From NCBI GenBank assembly GCA_963575745.1, contig CAUYUJ010014356.1:10001-74000 (forward strand): a stretch of DNA of 64,000 nucleotides, written 5' to 3'. The position numbers were made by a program, and so were the translations under genes. Under the pieces are notes generated by a model. That model did no database searches. It was not told the origin of the DNA and saw only the letters and a list, made by a program, of their open reading frames with translations. This DNA is from Prorocentrum cordatum. Taxonomy: Eukaryota > Sar > Dinophyceae > Prorocentrales > Prorocentraceae. Position 1 is the first letter of the stretch; every line of letters begins with the position of its first letter. This document shows positions 1-10,473 of the stretch, one piece after another.

Positions 1-196
1 GTGGTGCAATCTATTTGGGGCAATTGTATTGCAACTGTGCTGCGCCGGAGAATTGTATAGCAGTGTATTGCAAGTAATGCATTGCACGCGAAAATCCAGC
101 AATACATTTGCGCCCAGGAGTGTATTGCACGCCCCAAGTGTATTGCAGTCCCACAAATCTATTTCACAAAAATATATTACACCACCTCCTTGCCGC
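1..196. repeat. Degenerate TGTATTGCA-rich tract
   Basis: The motif TGTATTGCA, or its core ATTGCA, recurs at least five times at irregular spacing (near 28, 63, 75, 119 and 138). No coding signal is seen. The repeat probably extends beyond the left edge of the window. Confidence 0.5.
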
Positions 197-399
197 TGGA
201 CCCCCTCTTGGGCCAACCCGAAGAAGGCCCGCGCCTTCTCAGAAGCAGGGGTGATTCGAAGAAGCCTTCCCCCTCCCCCATACTCCCCTCTGCCCGTAGC
301 CGACTCTTGGAAGCCTGCGCGGATTTCTTGGACCAGCGTCCGGCCACCCTCTCCCAGCTGGGAGCCCACAGGAGAAGAACGCGTCCAGTCACGTAGATT

Positions 400-560
400 A
401 GGTCGGGCATGTCCTTCTACATGCGGGTTTTGGAAGAACAATCAGAAATAGTCCAACAACAATATCCCCAAAGGTCAAACATTATGAAACAACAAATCGT
501 CCCCAGACGATCTTTCGACTGTTCTTGAATGTTCCTCCTGTCGAGAAACACGCCCGACTA
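400..560. mobile_element. GTCGGGC-TIR element, copy 1
   Basis: A short non-coding element with ends GGTCGGGCATGTCC and CACGCCCGACT, which are inverted copies of each other. Its interior holds the family signature ATCGTCCCCAGAC. It is flanked on both sides by a ~41 bp direct repeat beginning GCTGGGAGC (357-398 and 569-610), far longer than a transposition target duplication, so the locus was probably also locally duplicated. Seven copies of this family lie in the first 10 kb. Confidence 0.6.
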
Positions 561-561
561 A

Positions 562-1550
562 ATCCCCGCTGGGAGCGCACAGGAGAAGTACGCGCCCAGT
601 CACGCAGATCCCCCGTCCGCGAGGCCAGCTCCATGTTCTGCGCACGCTCGCGCAGCACACGCCCCCGAAAGCCACGACAATTCATGGCCACGTGCGTCTT
701 CTCTTCGCCCCTGATCCCTGCCGTGGCTGGACCTGAACGTGTTGTTGCTCGTTCTGCCTTCGTTCTGCTCCTCGTTCTGCTCCGCCCGCTGTGCTGTGCC
801 CCCCTGCCAAAAAAAAACGAAGAACAAAACGCAGCCGAAGTCGAGCAACACGGCATTTATGAGTATCGTTCAACCGATCCCCATCCCCAGCGGCGTGGCC
901 CGGGCCCCACTGGCCGATTTACCCCCCTAGATGGGGATATAGGCCGTCCCCTTCGGGTTTCGAGGGGTGTATCCCCAGTCACCACACCGTTTGGGGACCC
1001 TCGACTCCTCCTCCTCCTCCTCCCTCTGCTCTTCCAAGATGAGGAACAGCAAGATCTGCATTAGCCGGAGGGCCCAGATGCCCGCGCGGTGCCTCCTCAG
1101 AAGAAGAGGGCATACGACAATTGCTCGACGTGAAAATCACCGCATGCACGACGAAAACCAGCTGGGCTTACGCGAGACGACGTAGCGACGTTATGCGGCG
1201 GCTTACGCGGGCCGCTGGCGTGGCACACCACATCGGAAGCGAGGGCGCTTACGCGCGACCTTGCGCGGGGAGCTTACGCGCCAATGTCGGTGCAGACGAA
1301 CCAACTTTTCTGCGTCACTCATATGCGCATCTCGTTCCCTAACACTTTCCGTTGAGTGTCTGGGTGTCAGCGTGAGTCCGAATGGACGACGGGAATGACG
1401 ACGACGGCGACGACGATAACGGCGGCTAAAACCAGCGCCGCGTTGGAGAAGTCCCACGTAACAAGCTGCTCTGACAGCGGAGGAGTCATAGCAACATAAC
1501 AGGCAAACCGCCTGAGACGATCCTCAATCCTCCCCTTGCTTCTCCCGTTC
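562..1550. other. No supported gene
   Basis: GC-rich sequence with short open frames on both strands that show no recognisable domain. Apart from the direct repeat at 569-610 I see nothing distinctive. Confidence 0.5.
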
Positions 1551-1829
1551 TCAGCCTCCTCCTCCTCCTCCTCCTCCTTCTGCTCCTCCTCCTCCTGCTC
1601 TTCCTCGCGCCCCCGTGGGATACGCCCACAATCTCATCGCGCACGGCCCCGTGCGATGCCCCCCAGGCCCCGTGAGATACCCCCTCTCCTCATACCTCGT
1701 CGTACCTTCTTCTTCATATCCCTCGTCCTCATACCTCGTCCTATCTTCTTTTTATACCTCGTCCTACCCCTCTCCTCATACACCGTCCTCACACCTCCTC
1801 CTACCTTCTTCTGCTGTTCCTGCCTGCGC

Positions 1830-2345
1830 TATACGAGCGCGAACGGGCCCGCGAGAACAGCCTGGCGCTTCTCCCTGGGAGTGCTGAACGACAGCGCCCC
1901 TCGAGACATCCTCACAGTCTGCTCACGCAAGCAGGCCGCACGAGACATCCCCACAATCTGGGCGCGACCCGGGGGATCGAGTTGCCCCCGGGCGGCTCCT
2001 CCTCGGGAGTGCTGAAACGAGCGCCTCGCTCGAGACATCCTCACAATCTGCTCTGAGAGCAGAGGATGTTGCGCACCCCAACAAGCAAACCGCTCGAGGC
2101 ATCCCCAATCTGGGCGCGAACGAGGGAATGAGATCACCCTGGCGGTTCGGAATGAGACACCCCCTGGCGGCTCCGTTTGGGGAGTGCTGAAGCCAGCGCC
2201 TCGCCCGAGACATCCTCACAACCGACTCTGAAAGCAAAGGATGCTGCGCACGCAAACACGCAAACCTCTCGAGACAGCCCCACAATGTGGGCGCGCACGG
2301 GGGAGTGAGATACTTCCTGGCGGCTCCCCCTTGGCCTGACGACTT
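1830..2345. repeat. Imperfect tandem repeat, units ~130-175 bp
   Basis: The phrase GAGACATCCTCACA starts units at about 1903, 2032 and 2207. Each is followed by ACAATCTGGGCGCG, a CCTGGCGGCTCC block and GGGAGTGCTGAA. Unit lengths of 129 and 175 bp show internal insertions or deletions. A degenerate related stretch lies near 1620-1690, in a CT-rich region (1554-1830) that holds no gene. Confidence 0.6.
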
Positions 2346-2382
2346 TCGGCGACCGCAGTGTATGCCGCTTGCTTAGAGGCCT

Positions 2383-2530
2383 CCTGGCTGGGGTCCGCAT
2401 CGGCGACCTCGGCGATGCATCAGCAGCGTCACTGTGGAGAAAATCGGGCTCCACATCGAGCCGCATCGCCGACGTATGGGCGATGCGGCGCGATCCTCTG
2501 ACCCCATCGTCTCCGATCCCGCCCAGGAGG
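2383..2530 (+). repeat. Dispersed GATGCGGCGCG element, copy 1
   Basis: Shares with 10662-10855 the string CATCGAGCCGC, a CATCGCCGACG core, GGCGATGCGGCGCG and the end GATCCTCTGACCCC. It is rich in internal palindromes of the CATCGGCGATG type. No coding capacity. Confidence 0.6.
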
Positions 2531-2566
2531 TCTAGATTATTCTTGTCCACGCCACCCCTGGTCACT

Positions 2567-3533
2567 CCTCCTCCTCCTCCTCCGCCTCCTCCTCATCAAC
2601 ATCATCATCATCATCACCATCATCATCAACATCATCATCATCCTCCTCCTCCTCCTCATCATCACCATCATCACCACCACCACCATCACCATCACCATCA
2701 CCATCACCATCACCATCATCACCATCATCACACGTATCACCATCATCACCCTCACCATCATCATCATCATCGTCATCAGCATTGCCATCATCATCACCAT
2801 CACCATCATCAGCATCACCACCACCACAAGAATGACCATCATCAACAACACCATCATCATCAACATTATCACCATCACAACCGCCACCATCATTACCATC
2901 ATCATCGTCGTCGTCGTCGTCGCCATCATCATCATCACCACCAGCATCATCACCACCACCACCGTCATTATCATCAACAACATCATCACCATCACCATCA
3001 CCATCAGAATCACCAGCACCAACACCATCATCATCGTCACCATCACCATCATCATCACCACCACTACCACCACCATCATCACCACCACCATCTTCATCCT
3101 CATCCTCATCCTCATCACCATAATCACCACTAATTGCCATTACCACACTAATCAGTATCACCATCATCATCAACGCCATCATCATCACCACTATCAACAC
3201 CACAACTACCACCACCATCATCATAATCATTGTCGTCGTCGCCGTTACCATCGCCAACACCACAACCATCAACATCATCACCACCACCTCCATCATCACC
3301 ATCATCATCACCATCATCACCATCACCATCACCATCATCATCACCACCAGCATCACCAACACCATCACCATCACCATTATCATCACCATCATCATCATCA
3401 TCACCACAACCACCATCACCACCACCACCATCATGATCATCATCATTATCGGCACCATCACCATCACCACCATCACCACCATCACCACCACCATAATCAG
3501 CGTCATCATCATCGTCATCATCATCATCACCAC

Positions 3534-3578
<45 letters not shown>

Positions 3579-3650
3579 ACTACTCATCCGTATCATCGCC
3601 AGCATCATCGCGATCACCATCACCATCACCACCACCATCATCATCACAAC

Positions 3651-3703
<53 letters not shown>

Positions 3704-3713
3704 GCAACGCCAG
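2567..3713. repeat. 1.15 kb CAT/CAC trinucleotide microsatellite
   Basis: A continuous mixture of CAT, CAC, ATC and CTC triplets. It translates as spurious poly-His, poly-Ile/Thr or poly-Met/Val in different frames. The composition fits replication slippage, and no gene is supported. Confidence 0.9.
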
Positions 3714-3865
3714 CTGGAGGCCGCCCTTACGGCGGTGCGGGCATGGACAAGAGCACCCAGCCTGGCGTCTTCCTCGTGTCTGCCGCTGGAGGCCGCTCTT
3801 ACGGCGGTGCGGCTCTTGCATTTCTCGCCGCCGGAAGCCGCCCCCACGGCGGTGCGGCCACGTTC
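3714..3865 (+). repeat. Three copies of a GGCCGC..GGCGGTGCGG motif
   Basis: The motif CTGGAGGCCGC followed by CTTACGGCGGTGCGG occurs three times (about 3714, 3786 and 3828). Each copy contains a small CCGCC/GGCGG inverted repeat able to form a hairpin. It sits directly after the CAT microsatellite. Confidence 0.55.
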
Positions 3866-3879
3866 GCCTTCAACTTCAT

Positions 3880-4325
3880 AGGCTCCGCAGGTTACTAGGG
3901 CGTTTGTGCTGGTTCAACTTCCTGGGCTTCGTCGGCGAATTCGTGGTCCACCTTTTCTATTTCAAATTTGGGTGCAGCAATTTCGTATAGAAGGAATGAA
4001 CAGGTTGGCTGGTATTCTTGGCTGCGGTGCCGTTTGCGAGGCTGTCTGTGGGTGACGCGATCTTCATGATTGGTTGGAGGTTGGCCGAACACTTAGGCCC
4101 GAATCGAGCGGAGTCCATTTCAGTTAAGCTTGGTATTTCGTCTGCCGAGGATGCCACTCATTTCTGGAGGTATTCACTATGTAACCAGGTCGTGCTGCTT
4201 CATGGACTTCTTCATCTGATTTCTGCCAGCATCCCAAATTTTCTCTTCACATTGCTACGCAAGCGTTCCGAATCCGAATCCGAATCCTCCTCCTCCTATC
4301 CCGAGTCACTGAGGCACTGACGGCT
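3880..4325. other. Lower-GC stretch, no gene identified
   Basis: Less GC-rich than its surroundings and free of microsatellite. Open frames of 65-100 codons exist on both strands without recognisable domains. It could hold an exon, but nothing here decides it. Confidence 0.3.
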
Positions 4326-4345
4326 GCAATGTCGTTCGGACGTAG

Positions 4346-4735
4346 CCCTCCTCCTCCTCCTCCTCCTCCGCCTCCTCCTCCTCCTCCTCCTCCTCCTCCT
4401 CCTCCTCCTTGTCTTCCTCCTCCCCCCTCTAAATGGCCCAGATTTCTGCTCCGGCCCCCTCTCCTCCTCCCCCTCCCCCTCCCTCCGAGGCCCAGATTTC
4501 CCATCCCCCCCCCCTCCCCCTCCCCCTCCTCTCCCCCTCACTTATCTGCCCCCCCTCGTCCTCCCCTCCTCCGCCTCCCCATCTCCCCCCCCCTCCCCCT
4601 CCCCCTCCCCAGGAGGAGGAGGAGGAGGAGGAGGAGGAGGAGGAGGAGGCGCAGGAGGAGGAGGCGGAGGAGGAGGAGGAGGAGAGGAGGAAGAGGAGGT
4701 GGAGGCTTCCCCCCTCCCCCTCCCCCCTCCCCCTG
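4346..4735. repeat. CTC/CCT tract followed by GGA tract
   Basis: Pyrimidine-rich CTC repeats (4346-4610) switch directly to purine-rich GGA repeats (4613-4705). The two halves are therefore inverted copies of one microsatellite and could fold back. Confidence 0.8.
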
Positions 4736-4919
4736 GGAGGCCTGAGCTTCCTCGCCTCCTCGGCTCCTGCCCCCGAGGAGCAGCAGCAGCCTGCCCGCGG
4801 GCAGCCGCAGGGCCTGCAGCCTCTCCGCCAGCTCGACCGCCGTCGCCACGGAGCCGCGCGCCGCGGCGGGGCCCCCGGGGGCGTGCTCGTCGGCGGCCCA
4901 ACGACGGGGCCCCGCGGTC

Positions 4920-5078
4920 AGGTCGGGCGTGTCCCCCCCTGCAGGCCGGACTTTCGGGCGGAAGAACAGCGCACAGTCCAACCAGGCTACGCCATGCTCA
5001 AACATGATAAAACAGATCGTCCCCAGACCATGTTTGACTATCTCGAGCATGCCTCCCGTTGAGGGACAGGCCCGACCG
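4920..5078. mobile_element. GTCGGGC-TIR element, copy 2
   Basis: Left end GGTCGGGCGTGTCC, right end GGGACAGGCCCGACC, with the family signature ATCGTCCCCAGACCATG inside. No open frame of interest. Confidence 0.7.
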
Positions 5079-5093
5079 AACCCTGTGGCCAAA

Positions 5094-5411
5094 GCTGTCC
5101 CCCCTACAGGGCGGACTTTGGACGAAGAACAACGCATAGTCCAAACATGCTACGCAGCGCTCAAACATACAGTCGGGCTGCTGAAATAAGGAACGCTAAA
5201 TAAGGAACGACGCCCCTCTGCGGCTTCAAAAAAGCCTGGGTGCACGAGAAGGGCTAGAGGAACAACCGCGGAAGGACGTAAGGAACATCGAGCCCCTTCC
5301 GAATCCAAGCTGTTCCTTATTTCAGCGTCTTGGCTGTAATAGAAAAATCGTCCCCAGACTATGTTTTACTATTTCGAACATTCCTCCCGTAGAGGGACCA
5401 GCCCGACTGAA
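5094..5411. mobile_element. GTCGGGC-TIR element, copy 3, split by a Stowaway-like insertion
   Basis: The left part (TACAGGGCGGACTTTGGACG) and right part (ATCGTCCCCAGACTATG through CCAGCCCGACT) match copies 2 and 7. They are separated by the 167 bp element at 5170-5336. The phrase GAACCCTG.GGCCAAAGCTGT lies on both sides (about 5079 and 5410). Confidence 0.6.
5170..5336. mobile_element. Stowaway-like (Tc1/mariner type) MITE
   Basis: A 167 bp non-coding element with inverted ends. The left end begins CAGTCGGGCT and both ends contain a perfect GCTGAAATAAGGAAC inverted pair. It is flanked by TA on each side (5168-5169 and 5337-5338), the target duplication typical of Tc1/mariner-derived MITEs. 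About 20 of the first 26 terminal positions pair. It interrupts copy 3 of the GTCGGGC family, so it inserted later. Confidence 0.7.
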
Positions 5412-5412
5412 C

Positions 5413-5670
5413 CCTGCGGCCAAAGCTGTGAGAAATCGAGCACGGGATCGACCACAGAATCCGGTGCACCCCAGAATATGTTTTCTTGGCCGTCGAGCCT
5501 GCGAGAACTGCGAAGACTGCTCCGCAGATCTACGCAACGTACCACGCACTTCTCGCAGATTCGACGACGGTGCCCTGCGGCCAAAACTCTTCGGAATCTA
5601 GCAAGGGATCGACTACAGAATTTGGTATACCCCGGAATTTGTTTGTTCGTCGAGTCTGCGAATCATGCGA
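5413..5670 (+). repeat. Two-copy tandem duplication, 160 bp spacing
   Basis: CCCTGCGGCCAAA, GGGATCGAC.ACAGAAT and CGTCGAG.CTGCGA occur in the same order at 5413-5515 and 5573-5668 with moderate divergence. No coding function recognised. Confidence 0.55.
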
Positions 5671-5689
5671 AGGTGAACGCTCCCCGTAT

Positions 5690-6600
5690 GCATTTGTATA
5701 TTCGACGAAACAAATAAATTTGTAGGTGCATCAGTTCTGTAGTTGATCTCCTACTCGAGGGAGGCTGCGCAATAGGGATGCAAGCCCCCTGGACGCCCAC
5801 GTCGAAGCTCTTCGAGCCGGGCCAGCCATCGAAAATGGTCAGGGATTGACCGCAGAGGCAAAGATGCATGGGTACCTTTGGGAAGGTTATACCCGTCTGC
5901 AAGCCTGCCTCCTGACCCTCCCGTCTTGGGTTCTCGTTCTGAACAGCAGAGCACTGTGGTCTCCGCCTCCTCTCATTTCCGGCCTCCCTCCTCCCCCCCG
6001 CCTCCTGCGCTGGCTCCCTGGGCGGCTGCGAGCTGAGCAGGTGTCGCCACTTTCGTGGGCTCCTGGGAGGTCCAGCGGAGGCGGGTGCCACGCGGACCCG
6101 GACGAGGCCTCGCGGCTTCCGTCGAGGCTGCCAACTCCACAGCTGTTGTCGTCCCCGTGCGCAAATATGCGGCACAACCTCTCAGCGCGTTCGTTTGTCA
6201 AGAGCACTTCTTTGAATCGTCGCCCTGCGTGGAGAAAAGGGTCGCGAACGTCTCGGAAAATCTTCACTATTCGCGATGCGACCCGTGACCGCCCCCGGCC
6301 CCCCCCTCCGCCCTGGTTCGGGTCGGGCGAAAGGGGGGGATAGCAAAGGGGGGGTTTGAGAATCAGCTCACGTAGCTGATTTTCCCGGGGCCTCCCGGCG
6401 CCGGAGGCGGCTATGTATCGAGGAATGGGCCCCTCGGTGGGGCCGAAACCAGCTGCATGCAGCAGATTTCGTACCCCCCCTTTCCCAATCCCCCCCTTTC
6501 GCCCCTCCGCCCTGGTCACGTCACGATCTGGCACTAAGGCAAGACGAAGCCAGCACAGGGACAAAACCCGCCGACCCTTCGGCGTGTGAGACGCTCTTCC
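5690..6600. other. No supported gene
   Basis: Mixed sequence with several open frames lacking domains. The phrase GGCAAAGATGCATGGGTA (5843) resembles GGCAAGGATGCAAGGGTA at 7818 and a form near 26252, so part of it is dispersed repeat. A motif at 6565-6605 (CCGCCGACC, TTCCGTTCGAG) recurs at 27138. Confidence 0.4.
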
Positions 6601-6605
6601 GTTCG

Positions 6606-6606
6606 A

Positions 6607-6652
<46 letters not shown>
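6606..6652. repeat. CGT microsatellite
   Basis: About 16 uninterrupted CGT/GTC triplets. Confidence 0.9.
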
Positions 6653-6655
<3 letters not shown>

Positions 6656-6879
6656 GTCCCAAGGACATTGAGAGACAAGGACAAGGCGCAGTGAAGTCGA
6701 TTCCTTTCCTTCTCTCCTCTGCGGGGAGGGCGGTGGGGCGGGGGTGGGAGGGGGTGGGGGAGAAGGTTGGGGTGGGCGAGGGGAGGGGGTCCCAGGTCAG
6801 AATGCCGCTCCCCCCCCCCCCGAGGTCCCCACGGGCCCTGGGGGTCGCCAGCGGGGGTCCCGCGTCGGCGGCACCGGCC

Positions 6880-7045
6880 GTGAGGCCTTCGCAATCGGAC
6901 AGGCGTACCTCGGAGATCTCTGAGGTCTGGCGATTCTGGAGGAAGCATCGGGCGCCGCGGCCTTCTCGGAGCGCCCCGGAACGCTCTGAGAGAGCCTGGG
7001 GCGCTCTGGAGCGACTTTCTCACTGTCCTCGCCCCGCCCGACAAG
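6880..7045. repeat. GCTCTGGAGCG palindromic family, copy 1
   Basis: Shares GCGCCGCGGCC, GGAACGCTCTGAGAG and GCTCTGGAGCG with 9567-9702 and 26052-26187. The core is strongly palindromic. Confidence 0.5.
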
Positions 7046-7598
7046 AGCCCACTCTTCTATGACTCGCGACAGCGCCTGCCTAGAAGACCGCCTGCCCTCC
7101 CAGAAGGCTCCCCCCTCGCGCCGGCCCCTTGCGCACGCTGCCACGTCCTCGGGGCACCCACCTTCGCACTTGGCGACGCGCGGAGCAAGAGGCGCGGCCT
7201 GTCTGCTCGCCGTGCTTGCGCGGCCACCTGTGCGGCCCAAACTGCAACGCGCAAAGCACGGCTACATTCGCGCCCATGCGGTTGACCTGGGCTATCCTGG
7301 AGCCCATGGTGTAATGCGCGATAACGCCAATGACCGGCCCCCACCTTCCCTCCCCCCTGGTCACGTCACGATTCGCGCCGGCGCCGTCTGGGAATTAGCC
7401 ATCCCTAGCGCCCGTTACCGCCCAGGGGAAACACCATCTCTGATTAGCATTAGGGGTGGGGCCCTGAGCCCAGGTGTACGCCGATGGCATCGCTAGCCGA
7501 GGTCTCTTGGGCGTGTCCGTTGGTTCCTGAAGGTGTTCTGGCCCTGGGGTGCTCTTCGGCGGCTGCGCCACGCCGACAGCGTTCCAGGGTCTTGCCTT

Positions 7599-7916
7599 AG
7601 GTCGGGCATGTCCTCCTACAGGCGGATGTGGGGAGAAAAATAAAGAATACCCCAAAAAACTCAAGGATGGTCAAACGTACTAGAAGATTCGTCCCCTATA
7701 CACTCGACAAGGATAGTAAGGATGCGCGGTATGGATGCCAGGGCCTTGAAACGCCCTGTTGACATTTCCCGCGCGGAGCGCAGCAGACTGCCGAAGGATG
7801 CCGAATACCGAAGGGGCAAGGATGCAAGGGTAGCCTTGGAACGTTGCCCCATCCTTACTAGTCATGGTTGACTGTACTATTTTTTGACCATGTTTGATCA
7901 CTCCCCCTGTAGATTA
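7599..7916. mobile_element. GTCGGGC-TIR element, copy 4, with ~160 bp insertion
   Basis: Left end GGTCGGGCATGTCCTCCTAC. The family signature TCGTCCCC lies near 7690, and the continuation TTTTTTGACCATGTTTGA near 7870. The intervening piece (about 7700-7865) starts GTAAGGATG and ends CATCCTTAC, an inverted pair that suggests a further nested element. Confidence 0.5.
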
Positions 7917-8285
7917 AAGTCGGCCCGGTCCTCCTAGAGGCCGATTTTGGACGAAAAATTAGAAATACCCCCCAAATGCCCTAAAAATGCCCGAAAATGG
8001 TCCAAAAATAGTCCCCATATTATGTTTTGACTATCATTAAATATTCCCCCTGTAGATTTGGACGCCCGAGATGGGTACGGAAACGATGGGCACTATGCCC
8101 AACAACCAATGTTGTCCCAAACCAACAGCGGCCGCTGTTGGGCTGGCGGCCTCCTGTCTCGAATGGACACAAACCGCGGCGGCGTGGACAGCGGATCTTG
8201 TTCAAAATGAACAAGATCCGCTGTTGGGCATAGTACCCATTCTTTCAGTACCCATTTCGGGCGTCCAGAGACAAGCCCGACTTCA
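7917..8285. mobile_element. GTCGGGC-TIR element, copy 5, with a nested MITE in its right end
   Basis: Left end AGTCGGCCCGGTCCTCCTAG. The right-end sequence CCCCCTGTAGA..GACAAGCCCGACT is split by the 213 bp element at 8057-8269. Deleting that element leaves the terminal sequence contiguous apart from one missing base. Confidence 0.6.
8057..8269. mobile_element. 213 bp MITE with ~48 bp inverted ends, copy 1
   Basis: The ends TTTGGACGCCCGAGATGGG and (reverse complement) TCTGGACGCCCGAAATGGG continue pairing for about 48 bp to ATGCCCAACA. The interior holds two further palindromes, ACAGCGGCCGCTGT and CTTGTTCAAAATGAACAAG, so the whole element can fold almost completely. It has no reading frame and is presumably mobilised in trans. 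The second copy (63392-63604) has exactly the same length. Confidence 0.8.
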
Positions 8286-8468
8286 CTGTAGAGGGACCGG
8301 CCCGACCGGAGTCTTGCCGGGACCGCCCCGAAGGGCCGCCACAGGCCCGGGCGTCGGCGGCGAGCCGCGGGGGGACGGTTTTGTTTCGTTTCGTCGCCGG
8401 GTGCTCCGCCGGCAGCGATCCCAAGCAGGTTGCGGCTTGCAACGACATCCTGGCTGCGAATGTTCGAT

Positions 8469-8510
8469 CGGAGGAGGAGGAGGAGGAGGAGGAGGAGGAG
8501 GAGGAGAAAG
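8469..8510. repeat. GGA microsatellite
   Basis: About 14 GGA triplets without coding context. Confidence 0.85.
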
Positions 8511-8887
8511 GCCGAGGGGAAGTTCGAGAGTTTCGGGCGCGAGGTTCTTGGGCCTGGCGTTTTTGACGGTCATCGGCGGTTTCCCACCCCTCGGGTTGCG
8601 TTCCAGCGGCTTCGCCTCGCCGAAAGCGTCCTGAGGGGGGCCAGGATCGTCCCGAGCGGCTAGTTACCGGAGAGGCGAAGTATGACCCGATGGGGCCCTG
8701 AGGGACCCTCACCTCCTCTCGCTGTGACAGAACGGGAGGTGTTTGGCCGTTTTCGGCCTCAAGGGATCCTCACTCGGCGTCGCGACCGTTAGAAAAGGGT
8801 CCAGGGTGAAAAACCGGTCCTGGGGAAGGAGTCCAGACCTCTGGGGGTCGACACTGTGAAACAAATAAGGTCGTCGGAGTTCTTGTA

Positions 8888-9000
8888 AATGGATCGGCGA
8901 GCGAGGGGGAGAAGTGAGCAGGAGAAGGTCTTCTCAAAGGCTGCGGGGCTTCTCGGAAACCCGCGCGCCTTCTGAGAAATTTTCTGTGTCTTCGGGGAAC
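8888..9000. repeat. GAGAAGG family, copy 1 (related block 9210-9360)
   Basis: GGCGAGCGAGGGGG, GAAGTGAG and AGGAGAAGG, followed by GCGGGGC.TCTC, match 56018-56150 in order. Many GAGAAGGC/CTTCTC inverted pairs lie inside. A more diverged block lies at 9210-9360. Confidence 0.55.
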
Positions 9001-9411
9001 GCTTAATTTGAAAACTTCCCAGACATCCGGCCGCTCCAATTTTTTCCATTCGTGGGCCCCAGAAGTCCAGACCACTTCGCCAGGGTCGTTTTGTTTGTCC
9101 TGAGTCGTTTTGTTTACGGTCCCGAGGCCCAGCAAGTGCCCCTGGAGGCCGAAAATTGCCAAAATCCCCCCGCTCCAATATTCTTGGAGCGTCGAATCTC
9201 TGGGTTCTCGGAGGGGAGAATGAGAGGGGAGTGAGAGGGGGGGCCTTCTCCGAAGACGGCGGGGGCTTCCCGGAAGCCCTCGCGCCTTCCGAGAAGCCTA
9301 GCGCGCTGGGGGCTTCTGAGAAGCCCCGCCACCCTCCCAAGAAGGCCTGCCCCCTCTCCCTTCTGCGACGAAGCCAGGACGAGGAGATAACATCTGGTGA
9401 GGATAAATTTA

Positions 9412-9566
9412 AGTCGGGCCTGTCCCTCTACAGGGGGAATATTCAAAAACAGTTAAAAAAATAGCCTGGGGACTCTTTTTTGACCATGTTCGAGCATTTT
9501 TAGGGTTTTTTTTGGGTATGTGTAATTGTTCGTCCAAAATCGGCCTGTAGGGGGACAGGCCCGACT
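9412..9566. mobile_element. GTCGGGC-TIR element, copy 6 (inverted orientation)
   Basis: Ends AGTCGGGCCTGTCCCTCTAC and GGGGGACAGGCCCGACT pair well. The internal CCTGGGGACT is the reverse complement of the family signature, so it is inserted in the opposite orientation to copy 7. Confidence 0.75.
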
Positions 9567-9702
9567 GAAGGATAGATCGAGCAATTCTGAGATCCCGCGA
9601 CTCTGGAGTATGTCTCGGGCACCGCGGCCTTCTCAGAGCGTTCCAGAAGCTCTGCGAGCGTTCCAGAACGCTCTGGACCAGATTTATCCTCGTCCTGGCC
9701 TC
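9567..9702. repeat. GCTCTGGAGCG palindromic family, copy 2
   Basis: Contains CACCGCGGCCTTCTCAGAGCG, GAGCGTTCCAGAACGCTCTGG and the end TTTATCCTCGTCCTGG, matching copy 3 at 26 kb. It lies directly between two GTCGGGC elements. Confidence 0.55.
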
Positions 9703-9846
9703 AGGTCGGGCGTGTCCTCCTACAGGCGGAGCTTGGACGGAAAACTAGAATACCCCCAACGAAAATCAAAGCATGCTAACACATACGGAACAAATCGTCC
9801 CCAGACTATATTTGAAGATTCCCCCTGCAGAGGGACAGGCCCGACT
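9703..9846. mobile_element. GTCGGGC-TIR element, copy 7
   Basis: The cleanest copy, about 144 bp. Left end AGGTCGGGCGTGTCCTCCTA, signature ATCGTCCCCAGACTATATT, right end GAGGGACAGGCCCGACT. Confidence 0.75.
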
Positions 9847-10199
9847 CAGTCCTAGCCCCGTCCGATCTCACTTCCCCCCTGGGCGCGCCGCCGACTGCGG
9901 GACGGGGGCCCTGCATCCAGCTCTCCAGCGACCATTGAGGCCGGGCCCGGGACAGAACGACATCCTTCAAGAGCATTGAGGGGCAACACGATAGGGGGGG
10001 GACTTCCTGTGCAGGTTGGGGCTATCGGGCCCCCATCGGCGATCAATGGGCGATTGGGGGTCGATGCATCCCCCCCTTATGCGTATCCCCCCCCCCCGAT
10101 CGCTGCACCCGAAACACGAGGCCCTCCGCCGGCCAAGACACACGGAACCTCCGAGGGCACCCGCCCCAGGAGGCACGAGAACATTGCTCGAGCCTGGCA

Positions 10200-10312
10200 C
10201 CTCCTCCTCCTCCTCCTCCTCCTCCTCCTCCTCCTCCTCCTCCTCCTCCCCCTCCTCCCCCTCCTCCCCCTCCTCCTCCTCCTCCTCCTCCTCCTCCTCC
10301 TCCTCCTCCTGG
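10200..10312. repeat. CTC microsatellite
   Basis: About 37 CTC triplets with two CCC interruptions. Confidence 0.9.
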
Positions 10313-10473
10313 GCCCCCACAGGGGCCCGTGGCCGGTCAGGGGGGCCCCTCAAAAGCGGATCCGGGGCGAATCGCGCTGCCCCCGTGGAAGGGGCGTCGG
10401 GACCTCCAGGGGCCGCGGGGCTGGGGCCGTGAGCAGGGGAACGGAACATGACATAGACATAAAAGCTCGGAGG

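Noticed and set aside
2369-3881. Long poly-His, poly-Ile/Thr and poly-Met/Asp reading frames
   Set aside because: They are translations of a CAT/CAC microsatellite in every frame and both strands; no flanking domain.
4433-5062. 209-codon ORF rich in Pro and Glu
   Set aside because: Microsatellite read-through with no independent support.
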